Positions 33,129-42,373 of a DNA stretch of 64,000 bases are shown in pieces. This DNA comes from Larkinella arboricola (GTDB lineage Bacteria > Bacteroidota > Bacteroidia > Cytophagales > Spirosomataceae): positions 310,001 to 374,000 of the forward strand of contig NZ_QLMC01000003.1 in assembly GCF_003259745.1 (NCBI RefSeq), read 5' to 3'. Under the pieces are notes generated by a model. The model saw nothing but the letters and a program-made list of their open reading frames with translations. It did no database searches and was not told where the DNA came from. The position numbers and the translations under genes were made by a program. Position 1 is the stretch's first letter. The number at the start of each line of letters is the position of its first letter.

Positions 33129-34715
33129 ATGAAGTCTTTTCTTTACCTCCTCTTCCTTTCTTCGTTCGCTTATGGCCAATCCTACGATCTGGTTATCAAA
33201 AATGGCCGTGTCGTGGATGGAACCGGCAACCCGTGGTACTACGCCGACATAGCCATTCAGAACGGAAAAGTGGCCCGAATCGGTCAAATTCCGGCTACGG
33301 ATGCCAAAACCGTGATTGATGCTAAAAATCAGATCATTGCACCCGGGTTCATCGACGTTCATACACACGTGGAAGGCAGTTTACAGGACCGTCCGGGCGC
33401 CGAAAATTTTCTTTATGACGGCGTGACCACACTCGTTACGGGCAACTGCGGGAGTTCGGCGACCAACCTGCGGCTTTTTTACGATTCACTGCGCATCAAC
33501 GGTTTTTCGCCCAACCTGGCGTCGATGATCGGCCACAATACCGTGCGGCTGAAAGTGATGAAAATGGCCTTCCGCGAACCAACTGCCAAAGAACAGGCCG
33601 AGATGGAAGCGCTGGTGGAACAGGCCATGAAGGACGGAGCCGTGGGCCTTTCGACCGGTTTGATTTATACGCCCGGCACCTACGCCCGCACCCCCGAAAT
33701 TGTCAATCTGGCTAAAATGGCGTCGCGCTACGGCGGGGTGTACGCATCACATATGCGCAACGAGGGGCAGGAGGTGAAAAAGGCGATTGAAGAAGCCATC
33801 CAGATTGGCCGCGAAGCCCAGATTCCGGTCGAGATTTCGCACTTCAAAGTAGCCAGCAAACCCATTTGGGGATCGAGCGCCGAAACCGTTGGCATGGTGG
33901 AAGCCGCCCGGCGCGAAGGACTGGATGTAACCGTCGATCAGTATCCGTATACGGCTTCGAGTACCTCGCTGTCGAGCATCGTTCCCTCCTGGGCGCTGGC
34001 CGACGGCGATTCGGCTACGCTGGCCCGGTTTCGCGATCCGGCCACCCGTACCAAAATCCGAAAGGAAATGCTCGACGGTTTAAAGAAAAACGACCGCAAA
34101 AATTACGATTACGCCGTGGTGGCCTATTACCCCGCCGACACGACTTTCAACGGCCTGAGCATCAATAAAATCAATCAGAAACTGGGACGGAAAAATAAGG
34201 CAGAAACAGAAGCAGATCTGGTGCTGGAGTTGATGGAAAAAGCGGCCATGAAACGCATTCAGATGGTGTACCACACCATGTCGGAAGAAGACGTAGCGAC
34301 CATCATGCGCTACCCAAACACGATGGTGGCGTCGGATGCGGGCGTTGCGCGCTACCAGTCCGGTATGCCACACCCGCGCGGATACGGCACGAATGCCCGC
34401 GTGCTGGGGCGGTATGTCCGGGAGAAAAAAGTGATTCCGGTAGAAGAAGCCGTTCGCCGGATGTCGTCGCTGCCCGCCCAACGGTTTAAACTGGATGATC
34501 GCGGAATTTTGCGCCCCGGTTATGCCGCCGACCTCGTTATTTTCGACGAAAAAACCGTATCCGATCAATCGACCTACGAGGCCCCCCACGCCTATTCAAC
34601 CGGATTCTCGTACGTGCTGGTCAACGGCGTTCCGGTCATCGAGAACGGCAAGCACAACGGCAAACGGCCGGGGCAGGTGCTGATGGGCAAGGGATTTGTA
34701 GGGAAGGCGGAGTAA
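33129..34715 (+). CDS. N-acyl-D-amino-acid deacylase family amidohydrolase, exported
   Basis: A metal-dependent hydrolase of 528 aa with a signal peptide (SFLYLLFLSSFAYGQ). The amidohydrolase metal motif is DVHTHVEG (His78, His80), and Cys107 in TGNCGSS matches the cysteine ligand of D-aminoacylases. Further motifs are YASHMRNEG, EISHFKVASKP, MVASDAGVARYQSG and the C-terminal GYAADLVIFD. It would remove acyl groups from N-acyl-D-amino acids, or a related dipeptide or ureido bond, in the periplasm. It stands alone. Confidence 0.87.
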   Translation: MKSFLYLLFLSSFAYGQSYDLVIKNGRVVDGTGNPWYYADIAIQNGKVARIGQIPATDAKTVIDAKNQIIAPGFIDVHTHVEGSLQDRPGAENFLYDGVTTLVTGNCGSSATNLRLFYDSLRINGFSPNLASMIGHNTVRLKVMKMAFREPTAKEQAEMEALVEQAMKDGAVGLSTGLIYTPGTYARTPEIVNLAKMASRYGGVYASHMRNEGQEVKKAIEEAIQIGREAQIPVEISHFKVASKPIWGSSAETVGMVEAARREGLDVTVDQYPYTASSTSLSSIVPSWALADGDSATLARFRDPATRTKIRKEMLDGLKKNDRKNYDYAVVAYYPADTTFNGLSINKINQKLGRKNKAETEADLVLELMEKAAMKRIQMVYHTMSEEDVATIMRYPNTMVASDAGVARYQSGMPHPRGYGTNARVLGRYVREKKVIPVEEAVRRMSSLPAQRFKLDDRGILRPGYAADLVIFDEKTVSDQSTYEAPHAYSTGFSYVLVNGVPVIENGKHNGKRPGQVLMGKGFVGKAE

Positions 34716-34813
34716 TGAAAACGGAGTCGATGTTATCACCACTCGTAAAGGACCTGTTCCCACAACCGTGATGTAACCAGAGGAAAGTCATTTAGAATCT
34801 CTGTGCTTTAGCT

Positions 34814-35773
34814 TTAATCTGGAATGATCAATGGCAGGTGTTTTGCCGGGTTAAATACCTCGTACTGATACCGGATCACATCAATCCGGTTGTTATAGGC
34901 AATCCCTTCAAAAAAACGCTTTTTATCCCACTCCACCGATCGCTTTTCGGCAATCGAAAAACTGCCGGTATTGATTTCCCGTTTATTTCGCATATCGGCC
35001 GTATAGCGGTGTCGCTCTCCTATTAACCGGTTTTGTGAATTGTATTGATACCAGATCGTATCAGGACCAGCTGGTGCATAAAAACGGCCTAAATACATGC
35101 TGTCGAACCAGGCCATTTTTAACTTTCCTTCGGAATCATATGCAAACTGTCGCGAAAAGTGATAAATCGTGTCAGGTTGAGGGTCGGCAGGTCCTTTAAA
35201 AACATACAAGCGGTAAAAGCGCCGAATACGTTTTTTATCGTCACGGTCCCAGTGGCTGATATCGGCTACTTGTGAAGAGTCATGGTTTATGGATAAATAA
35301 CTGCTTTCCTGTTTTTCTACGATTGTATCCCCAGTAGCCGAATAAGCCAGATAGCGTTTACTAAACCCTTCCCCTTTAGGCTCACCAAACCGGGAAAGCG
35401 AGGCCTGAATGTGCGACTCCAGTATTAATCGGCCCTTAGAATCGAACCCCCGACGTAAAGTATCAATCGTAATATATCCAGCTTCAGAGCTATCACTGTG
35501 GTAGAAGTAAATGGATGTAACAGGCGTATCTCCTTCATAGATGTTCAACCATTTTGAGTTGGTAAGGCCAAAGTTATATACTTCCAAAATTCGATTTTGA
35601 TGGTCGTAGAAAACCGTTTCAATGTGCTGGCCATTCTTCCATTTTGTACGCAAATAGGCAATCTGATCAAGTGGGGTCTGTAGGCGGGGAATTGATGAAT
35701 CAAGGTTTCTGTCCACTGAGCAACTTAAAAGCACCGCCATGAAGCTTAAAAGCAAAATTGGTCGAAAAATCAT
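34814..35773 (-). CDS. Hypothetical lipoprotein
   Basis: A 319-aa predicted lipoprotein (LLLSFMAVLLSC, lipid Cys near residue 18). The sequence has repeated YD/YN strand motifs: YDHQNRILEVYNFG, FDSKGRLILESHIQ, YDSEGKLKMAWFD, YNSQNRLIGERHRY. These resemble RHS/YD-like or antitoxin-like beta repeats. I do not recognise a named family. Base composition is somewhat more AT-rich than neighbouring genes, which hints at recent acquisition but is not proof. Confidence 0.68.
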   Translation of the reverse strand: MIFRPILLLSFMAVLLSCSVDRNLDSSIPRLQTPLDQIAYLRTKWKNGQHIETVFYDHQNRILEVYNFGLTNSKWLNIYEGDTPVTSIYFYHSDSSEAGYITIDTLRRGFDSKGRLILESHIQASLSRFGEPKGEGFSKRYLAYSATGDTIVEKQESSYLSINHDSSQVADISHWDRDDKKRIRRFYRLYVFKGPADPQPDTIYHFSRQFAYDSEGKLKMAWFDSMYLGRFYAPAGPDTIWYQYNSQNRLIGERHRYTADMRNKREINTGSFSIAEKRSVEWDKKRFFEGIAYNNRIDVIRYQYEVFNPAKHLPLIIPD

Positions 35774-35964
35774 TGGTCCAAAGGATTACGATTAGCCTGG
35801 TTATAGCGTATTATTTACCTTGTTTTTGGTCTAGTACTAAATTTCAACAAAAAGTACTTTTCATTACAAAGTTAATAATCCAGACGACATCTCCAATCAC
35901 GTTCGTGGTTATCTGCCGCACTATATTCTTCGAATAAAGAGTGATCGGGTAAAACCGAATGAGA

Positions 35965-37413
35965 TCACGCCAGAATTCCTTTCACCAGCTTGCCTTCCAC
36001 ATCCGTCAGCCGAAACCGGCGGCCCTGAAATTCGTAGGTTAGTTTTTCGTGATCGATGCCCAGCAAGTGCAGCAGCGTGGCCTGAAAATCGTGGACGTGT
36101 ACGGGGTTTCGGGCAATGTTGTAGCCAAACTCATCGGTTTCGCCGTAGGTGATTCCGGGCTTGACGCCCCCGCCCGCCATCCACATTGTGAAGCAGCGCG
36201 GGTGGTGATCGCGGCCGTAATTATCTTTGGTCAGCTTGCCCTGTGAGTAGTTTGTGCGGCCAAACTCACCGCCCCAAACCACCAGCGTATCATCAAGCAA
36301 ACCGCGCTGTTTGAGGTCCTGCACCAGAGCCGCCGACGCCTGATCGGTGGCTTTACACTGTTTAGACAACGCTTTGGGCAAATTACCGTGCTGGTCCCAA
36401 CCCTGGTGATACAACTGCACAAACTTCACATCGCGTTCCAGCAACCGGCGGGCCATCAGGCAGTTAGCAGCATACGTTCCCGGATTGCGGGCTTCTTCGC
36501 CGTAGAGATCAAATACCCAGTCTGGTTCGTCAGACAGGTCGTTTACATCCGGAACGGAGGTCTGCATCCGGAACGCCATTTCGTACTGTGCAATGTGATT
36601 GGAAACTTCCGGATCGCCGTACAGTTCTTCCTGCACCTGATTTAAGTCCTTCAGCGCATCGAGCATGGAACGCCGGTCCGCCGAACTGTAGCCATTGGGA
36701 TTGCTCAGGTACAAAACCGGATCGCTGCCGGAGCGGAACTGTACGCCCTGGTGTTTGGACGGCAGAAAACCGTTGCCCCACAAGCGGGCGTACAGCGGCT
36801 GGTCCTGCGGGGCATCTTTCGATACCATGACGATAAACGCGGGCAGATTCTCGTTGGCCGAACCCAAGCCGTAACTCACCCACGAGCCAATGCTGGGCCG
36901 CCCGGCCAATTGATTGCCAGTCTGAAAAAACGTCAGCGCCGGGTCGTGGTTGATCTGCTCCGTGTACATCGACTTGATAAAACACAAATCGTCGGTTACT
37001 TTGGCCGTATACGGCATCAATTCACTCACCCACGCGCCACTTTTGCCGTGCTGCCGGAATTCATACGGCGAACTCACCAGCGGCAGGGCCGACTGCTGGG
37101 CGCTCATGCTCGTCAGTCGCTGTCCTTTCCGGACGGATTCGGGTAAATCCTGACCGTGCATTTTTGCCAGATACGGCTTGTAGTCAAACATTTCCAGTTG
37201 CGACGGTCCTCCGCTCTGAAACAGGTAAACGACCCGCTTGGCCTTCGGAGCGCGGTGCGGCACGGTTTCAATCCGTTCAGCCGGATTCGAGAAAAGTCCG
37301 GAGGTAGGCAGCAGCGAACCCAGCGCCAGCGTGCCCAGGCCCCACGATGCCTTGTTCAGAAAAGACCGCCGGTTAAAGGTATCGGCCAGACTTTGCGCCA
37401 GTTTCTCTTTCAT
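35965..37413 (-). CDS. DUF1501 protein, Tat-exported, copy A
   Basis: A 482-aa protein with a twin-arginine leader (NRRSFLNKASWGLGTLALGSLL). The body belongs to DUF1501, an alkaline phosphatase/sulfatase-fold group: VVYLFQSGGPSQLEMFDYKP, VVWGGEFGRTNYSQG, then GRDHHPRCFTMWMAGGG and VHDFQATLLHLLGIDH, rich in possible metal ligands. No member has a firm biochemical role that I know. It follows the DUF1553 gene by 10 nt on the same strand and is paralogous to the protein at 54724-56172. Confidence 0.9.
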   Translation of the reverse strand: MKEKLAQSLADTFNRRSFLNKASWGLGTLALGSLLPTSGLFSNPAERIETVPHRAPKAKRVVYLFQSGGPSQLEMFDYKPYLAKMHGQDLPESVRKGQRLTSMSAQQSALPLVSSPYEFRQHGKSGAWVSELMPYTAKVTDDLCFIKSMYTEQINHDPALTFFQTGNQLAGRPSIGSWVSYGLGSANENLPAFIVMVSKDAPQDQPLYARLWGNGFLPSKHQGVQFRSGSDPVLYLSNPNGYSSADRRSMLDALKDLNQVQEELYGDPEVSNHIAQYEMAFRMQTSVPDVNDLSDEPDWVFDLYGEEARNPGTYAANCLMARRLLERDVKFVQLYHQGWDQHGNLPKALSKQCKATDQASAALVQDLKQRGLLDDTLVVWGGEFGRTNYSQGKLTKDNYGRDHHPRCFTMWMAGGGVKPGITYGETDEFGYNIARNPVHVHDFQATLLHLLGIDHEKLTYEFQGRRFRLTDVEGKLVKGILA

Positions 37414-37423
37414 CGGTTCTGGG

Positions 37424-40400
37424 TTAATGTTTCGTAATAAAGGCTTCGGAATTCATCACCGTGCTGGCAACAACCGCCCCGGCGGCCAGCGCGGGCTTTT
37501 CATCGACGTTCGGCAGTTGGTATTCACCCGCCTGAAGCCACCCTTGCATTTTGGCGGGATGTTGCCGGAACTTGCGGTATTCCTGTTCGTACAGTTTCCT
37601 CAGAATCGCCAGTTCCTTCTCCACCGGTTTTCGACCGGTCAGCAACCGGAATAGCTGCGTCAACCGCTCCGGCAACTCTTTCGATTGCTCAAACGACCGG
37701 GCGGCCACCACCTTCGCGGCTTCGACAAACTGCGGATCATTAAGCAGCACCAGCGCCTGCAACGGTGTACTGGTTTTCTGCCGCTGCACCACGCAGTAAC
37801 TCCGCGAAGGCGCGTCAAAGGTGTTCATCGACGGGGGCGGGTTGGTCCGGCGCCAGAAGGTGTACAAACTTCGGCGGTACAGCTTTTCGCCTTTGTCCTG
37901 CTCATACGTCGTGTTGTTGACGGCCCACAACCCTTCCGGCTGGTACGGTTTTACGCTTTCACCCCCCAAACGACCCGACAGCAGGCCACTGGATGCCAGC
38001 GCGTTGTCCCGAATCATTTCCGCCGTCAGCCGGAACAACGGTCCCCGCGCCAGCCAGGTATTTTCAGGATCTTTTTTGAGCAAATCCGGCCTTCCGCGCG
38101 ACGATTGCCGGTACGTCGCCGACATGACGATTAGCTTCTGCATGGCTTTCACGTTCCAGCCACTTTCTCTAAACTGCACTGCCAGCCAGTCAAGCAGTTC
38201 CGGATGCGTCGGCAGGTTGCCCTGATTCCCGAAGTTGTTGGCCGATTTGACCAGCCCCGTTCCAAAGTACGTTTGCCAATACCGGTTTACGACCACCCGG
38301 GCCGTCAGTGGATTATCCGGGTGCAGCAACCATTTGGCGAGGCCCAACCGGTTTTTGGGGTACTCCTTCGGGAACGGCAGAATGCTGGCCGGAACGTCGG
38401 GCTGTACACGCTCACCGGGGGCGTCGTAAACACCGCGTTTGAGCAGGTACGTAGGCCGGGGCGTTTTCATATCCTCCATCACCATGATTTCCGGAATTTC
38501 CTCCATGATCCGGTTTTGTTCCGCCCGGAGTTTCTGCAATTCGGCACGCTGCTGCTGGTAGGCCGTCGAAACCGTGTTGAGATAATAGTTTTTGTCGGGG
38601 GTTAACTGCGGATCGGCGTTGGCCAGCGCCCGGACTTCCGGCGGGGTCAGTTCCCGGTTATAAACCACCAGTTCATCGAATGACCCTTTTTTGAAACCCG
38701 TTCCGCGCATATCGGCCCCCACCATCAACCCGGTTTGGGAGCCTTTGAACAGAATGTCTTTGTACAGATTATCTTTTTCGGTCACCAAAGCCGCTTCCTT
38801 GCCATCGACATATAACCGCAATCCGCGGGCCTTGCTCGAACCGTCGTAGGTCATGGTCAGGTGAATCCATTTTTCTTTGGGCAGTACCTCCTTGCCAATC
38901 CGGACAATGTTGTTGTACGGCCAGGTGTGGGCCATCAGCAGTTCGGCTTTCCCGTCGCGCAGATTTAGAAAATAACCCCGGAAATTGTACAGAATATCGC
39001 CGTTACCCTTGTGCACCAACGCAGCTTTATTCACATCTTTCGGAATATTGATCCACACGCCGATGGTGAACGGCTGCGACCGGTTGAAAATACCGACCTC
39101 GCCCAGTTTCAGAATATCGTCGCCGTTGGACTGAAACGCCTGGCCATGTTTGCCCGGTACCAGCACCGGATCAAGCACTTTGCCGGTGTCCTTCTTGCTG
39201 ACGGCATTCAGAAACGTGCCGTTGACCAGCTTGTCAAACGTAAAATGAGCCTGTAAGCCTTTCCGGAAGTCAAACGGTACGGCCTGACCCGTTTTCGTCT
39301 GCCACTGCGCAAAAGCCGTTTGTTCCTGCTGAACGGTCTGGTTCAGCGCCGTTTCGGCGGTTTTGATTTTGGTATCCAAAAACCCCAGCAGACTATCGTG
39401 TTTCGATTCCGTCAGCAGCATGGTCGGTACCGGCATGGCGTCGTCCCAGGAGATTTGCCCGGCTTCGTCCACGTTGTTGAAAAAGGCAAACAAGGAGTAA
39501 TAATCTTTCTGGCTGATGGGATCGAATTTGTGGTCGTGGCAGCGGGCGCATTCGACGGTCATCCCCATCAGGGCCGTGCCGATGGTATTAGCGCGGTCGG
39601 CCACGTATTCCACCCGAAATTCTTCGTTGATAATCCCGCCCTCCATGTTTTGCGAATGGTTGCGGTTGAAGGCCGTCGCCAGCCGCTGTTCACGCGTTGC
39701 ATTCGGCAGCAGGTCACCCGCCAGTTGCCAGGTAATGAACTGATCGAACCGCTGATTCCGGTTAAACGACTGGATCACCCAATCGCGCCAGGGCCACATG
39801 GGGCGGTAGCGATCCACGGTATAGCCGTGCGTGTCGGCGTAGCGCGAAACATCCAGCCAATCGACGGCCATTTTCTCCCCATAATGCGGTGATTTCAGCA
39901 GCCGATCGACCACCTTCTCGTAGGCGTTGGGCGCGCGGTCGGCCAGAAAAGCGTCAACCTCTTCGACCGTCGGCGGCAACCCCGTCAGATCGAGCGTTAC
40001 CCGGCGGAGCAGGTTCTCCCGGTCGGCTTCGGGCGAGGGCGTCAGTCCCTGCGCTTCCATCTTGTTCAGAACAAAATAGTCGATTGGATTTTTGGACCAC
40101 GACGTGTTTTTAACGGTTGGTAACGCCGGTTTTTCCGGTTTGATCAGCGCCCAGTGCGGTTTGTATTCCGCGCCCTGCTCAATCCATTTCAGGAGCACGG
40201 CTTTTTCGTAGTTGGTCAGCACCCGGTTCGACGATTTGGGGGGCATCATCTGGTCTTCGTCCGTCGTTACCAGCCGGTAATACACCTCGCTTTCGGCCAG
40301 ATCGCCCGGCACGATGGCGTGCTTCTTGTTTTTCGCTTTTTTCAGAGCCGCCATCGCCCCTTCGCGGGTTGCCAGTTCCAGCCCGCCTTTCTGACTGGCT

Positions 40401-40609
40401 TTGTCGGGACCGTGGCAGAAAAAGCATTTATCCGACAGAATCGGTCTGACATGCAGGTTATAGTCCACCTGATCGGGAAGCTGATCGGCCAGTTGTTCGA
40501 TTTCGGCCGGTTTTTCCACCCCGCCACACCCCTGAACCAACAGGCACACCATGAACCAGACCGACCCCAGTAGCAATCCGCCAAACCAACGTATTTTGAT
40601 GCGCTTCAT
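37424..40609 (-). CDS. Planctomycete-type cytochrome / DUF1549 / LamG / DUF1553 lipoprotein, copy A
   Basis: A large predicted lipoprotein of 1061 aa (LLVQGC, Cys28). Domain order: a c-type cytochrome domain with CFFCH (62-66) and distal-Met region MMPPKSS; DUF1549 from about 160 with a second CxxCH in VECARCHDHK near 350; a LamG/concanavalin-like domain about 450-660; and DUF1553 at about 780-1040 (RVVVNRYWQTYFGTGLV, TPLQALVLLNDPQFVEAA). Such proteins are abundant in Planctomycetes and expected to act in the periplasm on an unknown, perhaps glycan-linked, substrate. I use the ATG at 40609. It precedes the DUF1501 gene and follows SusD by 174 nt. Confidence 0.9.
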   Translation of the reverse strand: MKRIKIRWFGGLLLGSVWFMVCLLVQGCGGVEKPAEIEQLADQLPDQVDYNLHVRPILSDKCFFCHGPDKASQKGGLELATREGAMAALKKAKNKKHAIVPGDLAESEVYYRLVTTDEDQMMPPKSSNRVLTNYEKAVLLKWIEQGAEYKPHWALIKPEKPALPTVKNTSWSKNPIDYFVLNKMEAQGLTPSPEADRENLLRRVTLDLTGLPPTVEEVDAFLADRAPNAYEKVVDRLLKSPHYGEKMAVDWLDVSRYADTHGYTVDRYRPMWPWRDWVIQSFNRNQRFDQFITWQLAGDLLPNATREQRLATAFNRNHSQNMEGGIINEEFRVEYVADRANTIGTALMGMTVECARCHDHKFDPISQKDYYSLFAFFNNVDEAGQISWDDAMPVPTMLLTESKHDSLLGFLDTKIKTAETALNQTVQQEQTAFAQWQTKTGQAVPFDFRKGLQAHFTFDKLVNGTFLNAVSKKDTGKVLDPVLVPGKHGQAFQSNGDDILKLGEVGIFNRSQPFTIGVWINIPKDVNKAALVHKGNGDILYNFRGYFLNLRDGKAELLMAHTWPYNNIVRIGKEVLPKEKWIHLTMTYDGSSKARGLRLYVDGKEAALVTEKDNLYKDILFKGSQTGLMVGADMRGTGFKKGSFDELVVYNRELTPPEVRALANADPQLTPDKNYYLNTVSTAYQQQRAELQKLRAEQNRIMEEIPEIMVMEDMKTPRPTYLLKRGVYDAPGERVQPDVPASILPFPKEYPKNRLGLAKWLLHPDNPLTARVVVNRYWQTYFGTGLVKSANNFGNQGNLPTHPELLDWLAVQFRESGWNVKAMQKLIVMSATYRQSSRGRPDLLKKDPENTWLARGPLFRLTAEMIRDNALASSGLLSGRLGGESVKPYQPEGLWAVNNTTYEQDKGEKLYRRSLYTFWRRTNPPPSMNTFDAPSRSYCVVQRQKTSTPLQALVLLNDPQFVEAAKVVAARSFEQSKELPERLTQLFRLLTGRKPVEKELAILRKLYEQEYRKFRQHPAKMQGWLQAGEYQLPNVDEKPALAAGAVVASTVMNSEAFITKH

Positions 40610-40783
40610 TATCACTGGTAACATTGAACGAAAAACTGAATCAAATTCCACCAGAAAACCTTCTATTAATAAACCGTTGCCCCAGCCGCTTCTACTGTAA
40701 AATCGTTGTGAAAGCGTAATAATCCGTGGCCTTTCCTTAAAAGCACTTTCTGGTAAACCTCTAATTTACAATAATTTATTTAA

Positions 40784-42343
40784 TTAGTTGGCATATCCCG
40801 GGTTCTGGGGCGTAAGATTGGGATTGTTCAGCATCTCCTGTCTACCCAGCGGCAGCAACAGGTGTTTCTCCTGCAAGGGTTGATTTGAACTCAGGTTGAT
40901 GTGTCCCACAAAGTTGTCAAAACCGTTGGTCCTTTCGTTATAGACCTTCCGCAAACGAACCATATCGAACCACGTTACTTGCTCGTAGCACAGCTCGTGC
41001 CAGCGCTCCCGCCAGACCGCTTCCCGGAACGTCGCCTGGGTGTAGGTTCCCAGCGCGGGCGTCGTCAGTTTAGCCCGGTCGCGAATCCGCTTCAAGGCGT
41101 CATAAGCCACCTGCGTTGGACCGCCCACCTCGTTCTGCGCTTCGGCGTACAGCAGCAACGTCTCGGCATACCGGATTTGTGGAACGTTCAGATTATTCTG
41201 CCGCGTACCGGCCGTTCCCTGCGTGCCGTTGGCCGTCCGATTGAAATGCTTGAACACGTACGCTCCTCCCAACTCAAAGCGGGGGCCATTGCCGTTGGTG
41301 AAATACGTTGTATAGAAATACCCCTCCTGATCCTTGGCCCGCAAATCGCCTTTTTCGTAGGAAGCATAAAACGCAGCCGTTGGCACCGAGCTACCCGTTC
41401 CCGAGGGGCCATTATACGTTACGGGTTTGAAGTTTGGATAGAAGTTATCCATTGGATTACCGGCCACTACGGTATTATACTGCAACATGAACAGATGCTC
41501 CAGCCGGTTTTTGGTGTTTTCCCGGTGGATATCCTCGTAACTCGTAAAAAGATTAATCTCCGTGGGGTTGGCATTGGCGTAGGTAATCACCTCCAGGGCT
41601 TTGTCGGCCGCCAGCTTGTAGTGGGAAGCCCCCTTGTTCAGCGGAAAACCGGCCATCGTCAGGTAGACTTTTGCCAGCTGCGTCTTGACGGCGGCCCGGT
41701 TCACCCGACCGCTCACGTCCATCCAGGGCAGACCGGCTCCCTCAGCCGCCATCAGATCATCGATAATCAGCTTATATACTTCTTCCTGCGCGGTCCGCGA
41801 CGGCTGAAAATCCGGTGAAGTCGTGGTCTGCGGCTGGGTAATGAGCGGAATATCGCCCCACAACCGTACGGCTGTGAAATACGCCGAAGCCCGCAGAAAC
41901 CGGGCTTCGCCCAGAATCCGGTTTTTCTGTGCTTCCGGCATGGGAGTAATTGCGGGTACTTTCTCAAGCACCTGATTCGCGTTGGCTATGACTTTGTAAA
42001 GACCGTTCCAGTAATTGACGACGTGGGCCGTGTTGCCGTCGTGCACCAGTCCGTATAGGTTGTTCAGGTCTGAATTCTGCGCTGTCTCGGTCGTGGAAGT
42101 TCCAGTTAGTGCTTCCAGCAGTTGCCAGTTGGAAGAAAAGATTCCAGCCGCATCCCCGACAAACCGCAGATCGGCATAAACCGCAGCCAGGGCGGCTTCG
42201 GCATGATCCGGAATGGTATAAAAATTATCGGGCGTCAGGTTGGATGGGGCCTGCTCGGTGAGAAAGTCCGAGCATCCCGCGGGTCCCAGCAAGGCGGTTG
42301 CCAACAACGCCACGGTACTCATTTTACGATATATAGGGTTCAT
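40784..42343 (-). CDS. SusD/RagB outer-membrane lipoprotein A
   Basis: A 519-aa lipoprotein (LLGPAGC, Cys24) that caps the SusC channel and binds the nutrient. Typical blocks are CSDFLTEQAPSNLTPDNFY, the TPR-like AEAALAAVYADLRF, LGEARFLRASAYFTAVRLWGDIPL and the C-terminal ERWHELCYEQVTWFDMVRL. The ligand class (glycan, peptide or other) cannot be read. It lies 30 nt after SusC A on the same strand. Confidence 0.93.
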   Translation of the reverse strand: MNPIYRKMSTVALLATALLGPAGCSDFLTEQAPSNLTPDNFYTIPDHAEAALAAVYADLRFVGDAAGIFSSNWQLLEALTGTSTTETAQNSDLNNLYGLVHDGNTAHVVNYWNGLYKVIANANQVLEKVPAITPMPEAQKNRILGEARFLRASAYFTAVRLWGDIPLITQPQTTTSPDFQPSRTAQEEVYKLIIDDLMAAEGAGLPWMDVSGRVNRAAVKTQLAKVYLTMAGFPLNKGASHYKLAADKALEVITYANANPTEINLFTSYEDIHRENTKNRLEHLFMLQYNTVVAGNPMDNFYPNFKPVTYNGPSGTGSSVPTAAFYASYEKGDLRAKDQEGYFYTTYFTNGNGPRFELGGAYVFKHFNRTANGTQGTAGTRQNNLNVPQIRYAETLLLYAEAQNEVGGPTQVAYDALKRIRDRAKLTTPALGTYTQATFREAVWRERWHELCYEQVTWFDMVRLRKVYNERTNGFDNFVGHINLSSNQPLQEKHLLLPLGRQEMLNNPNLTPQNPGYAN

Positions 42344-42373
42344 AGTGAAAATCCTTGGTTAGTGGTTAAGGGC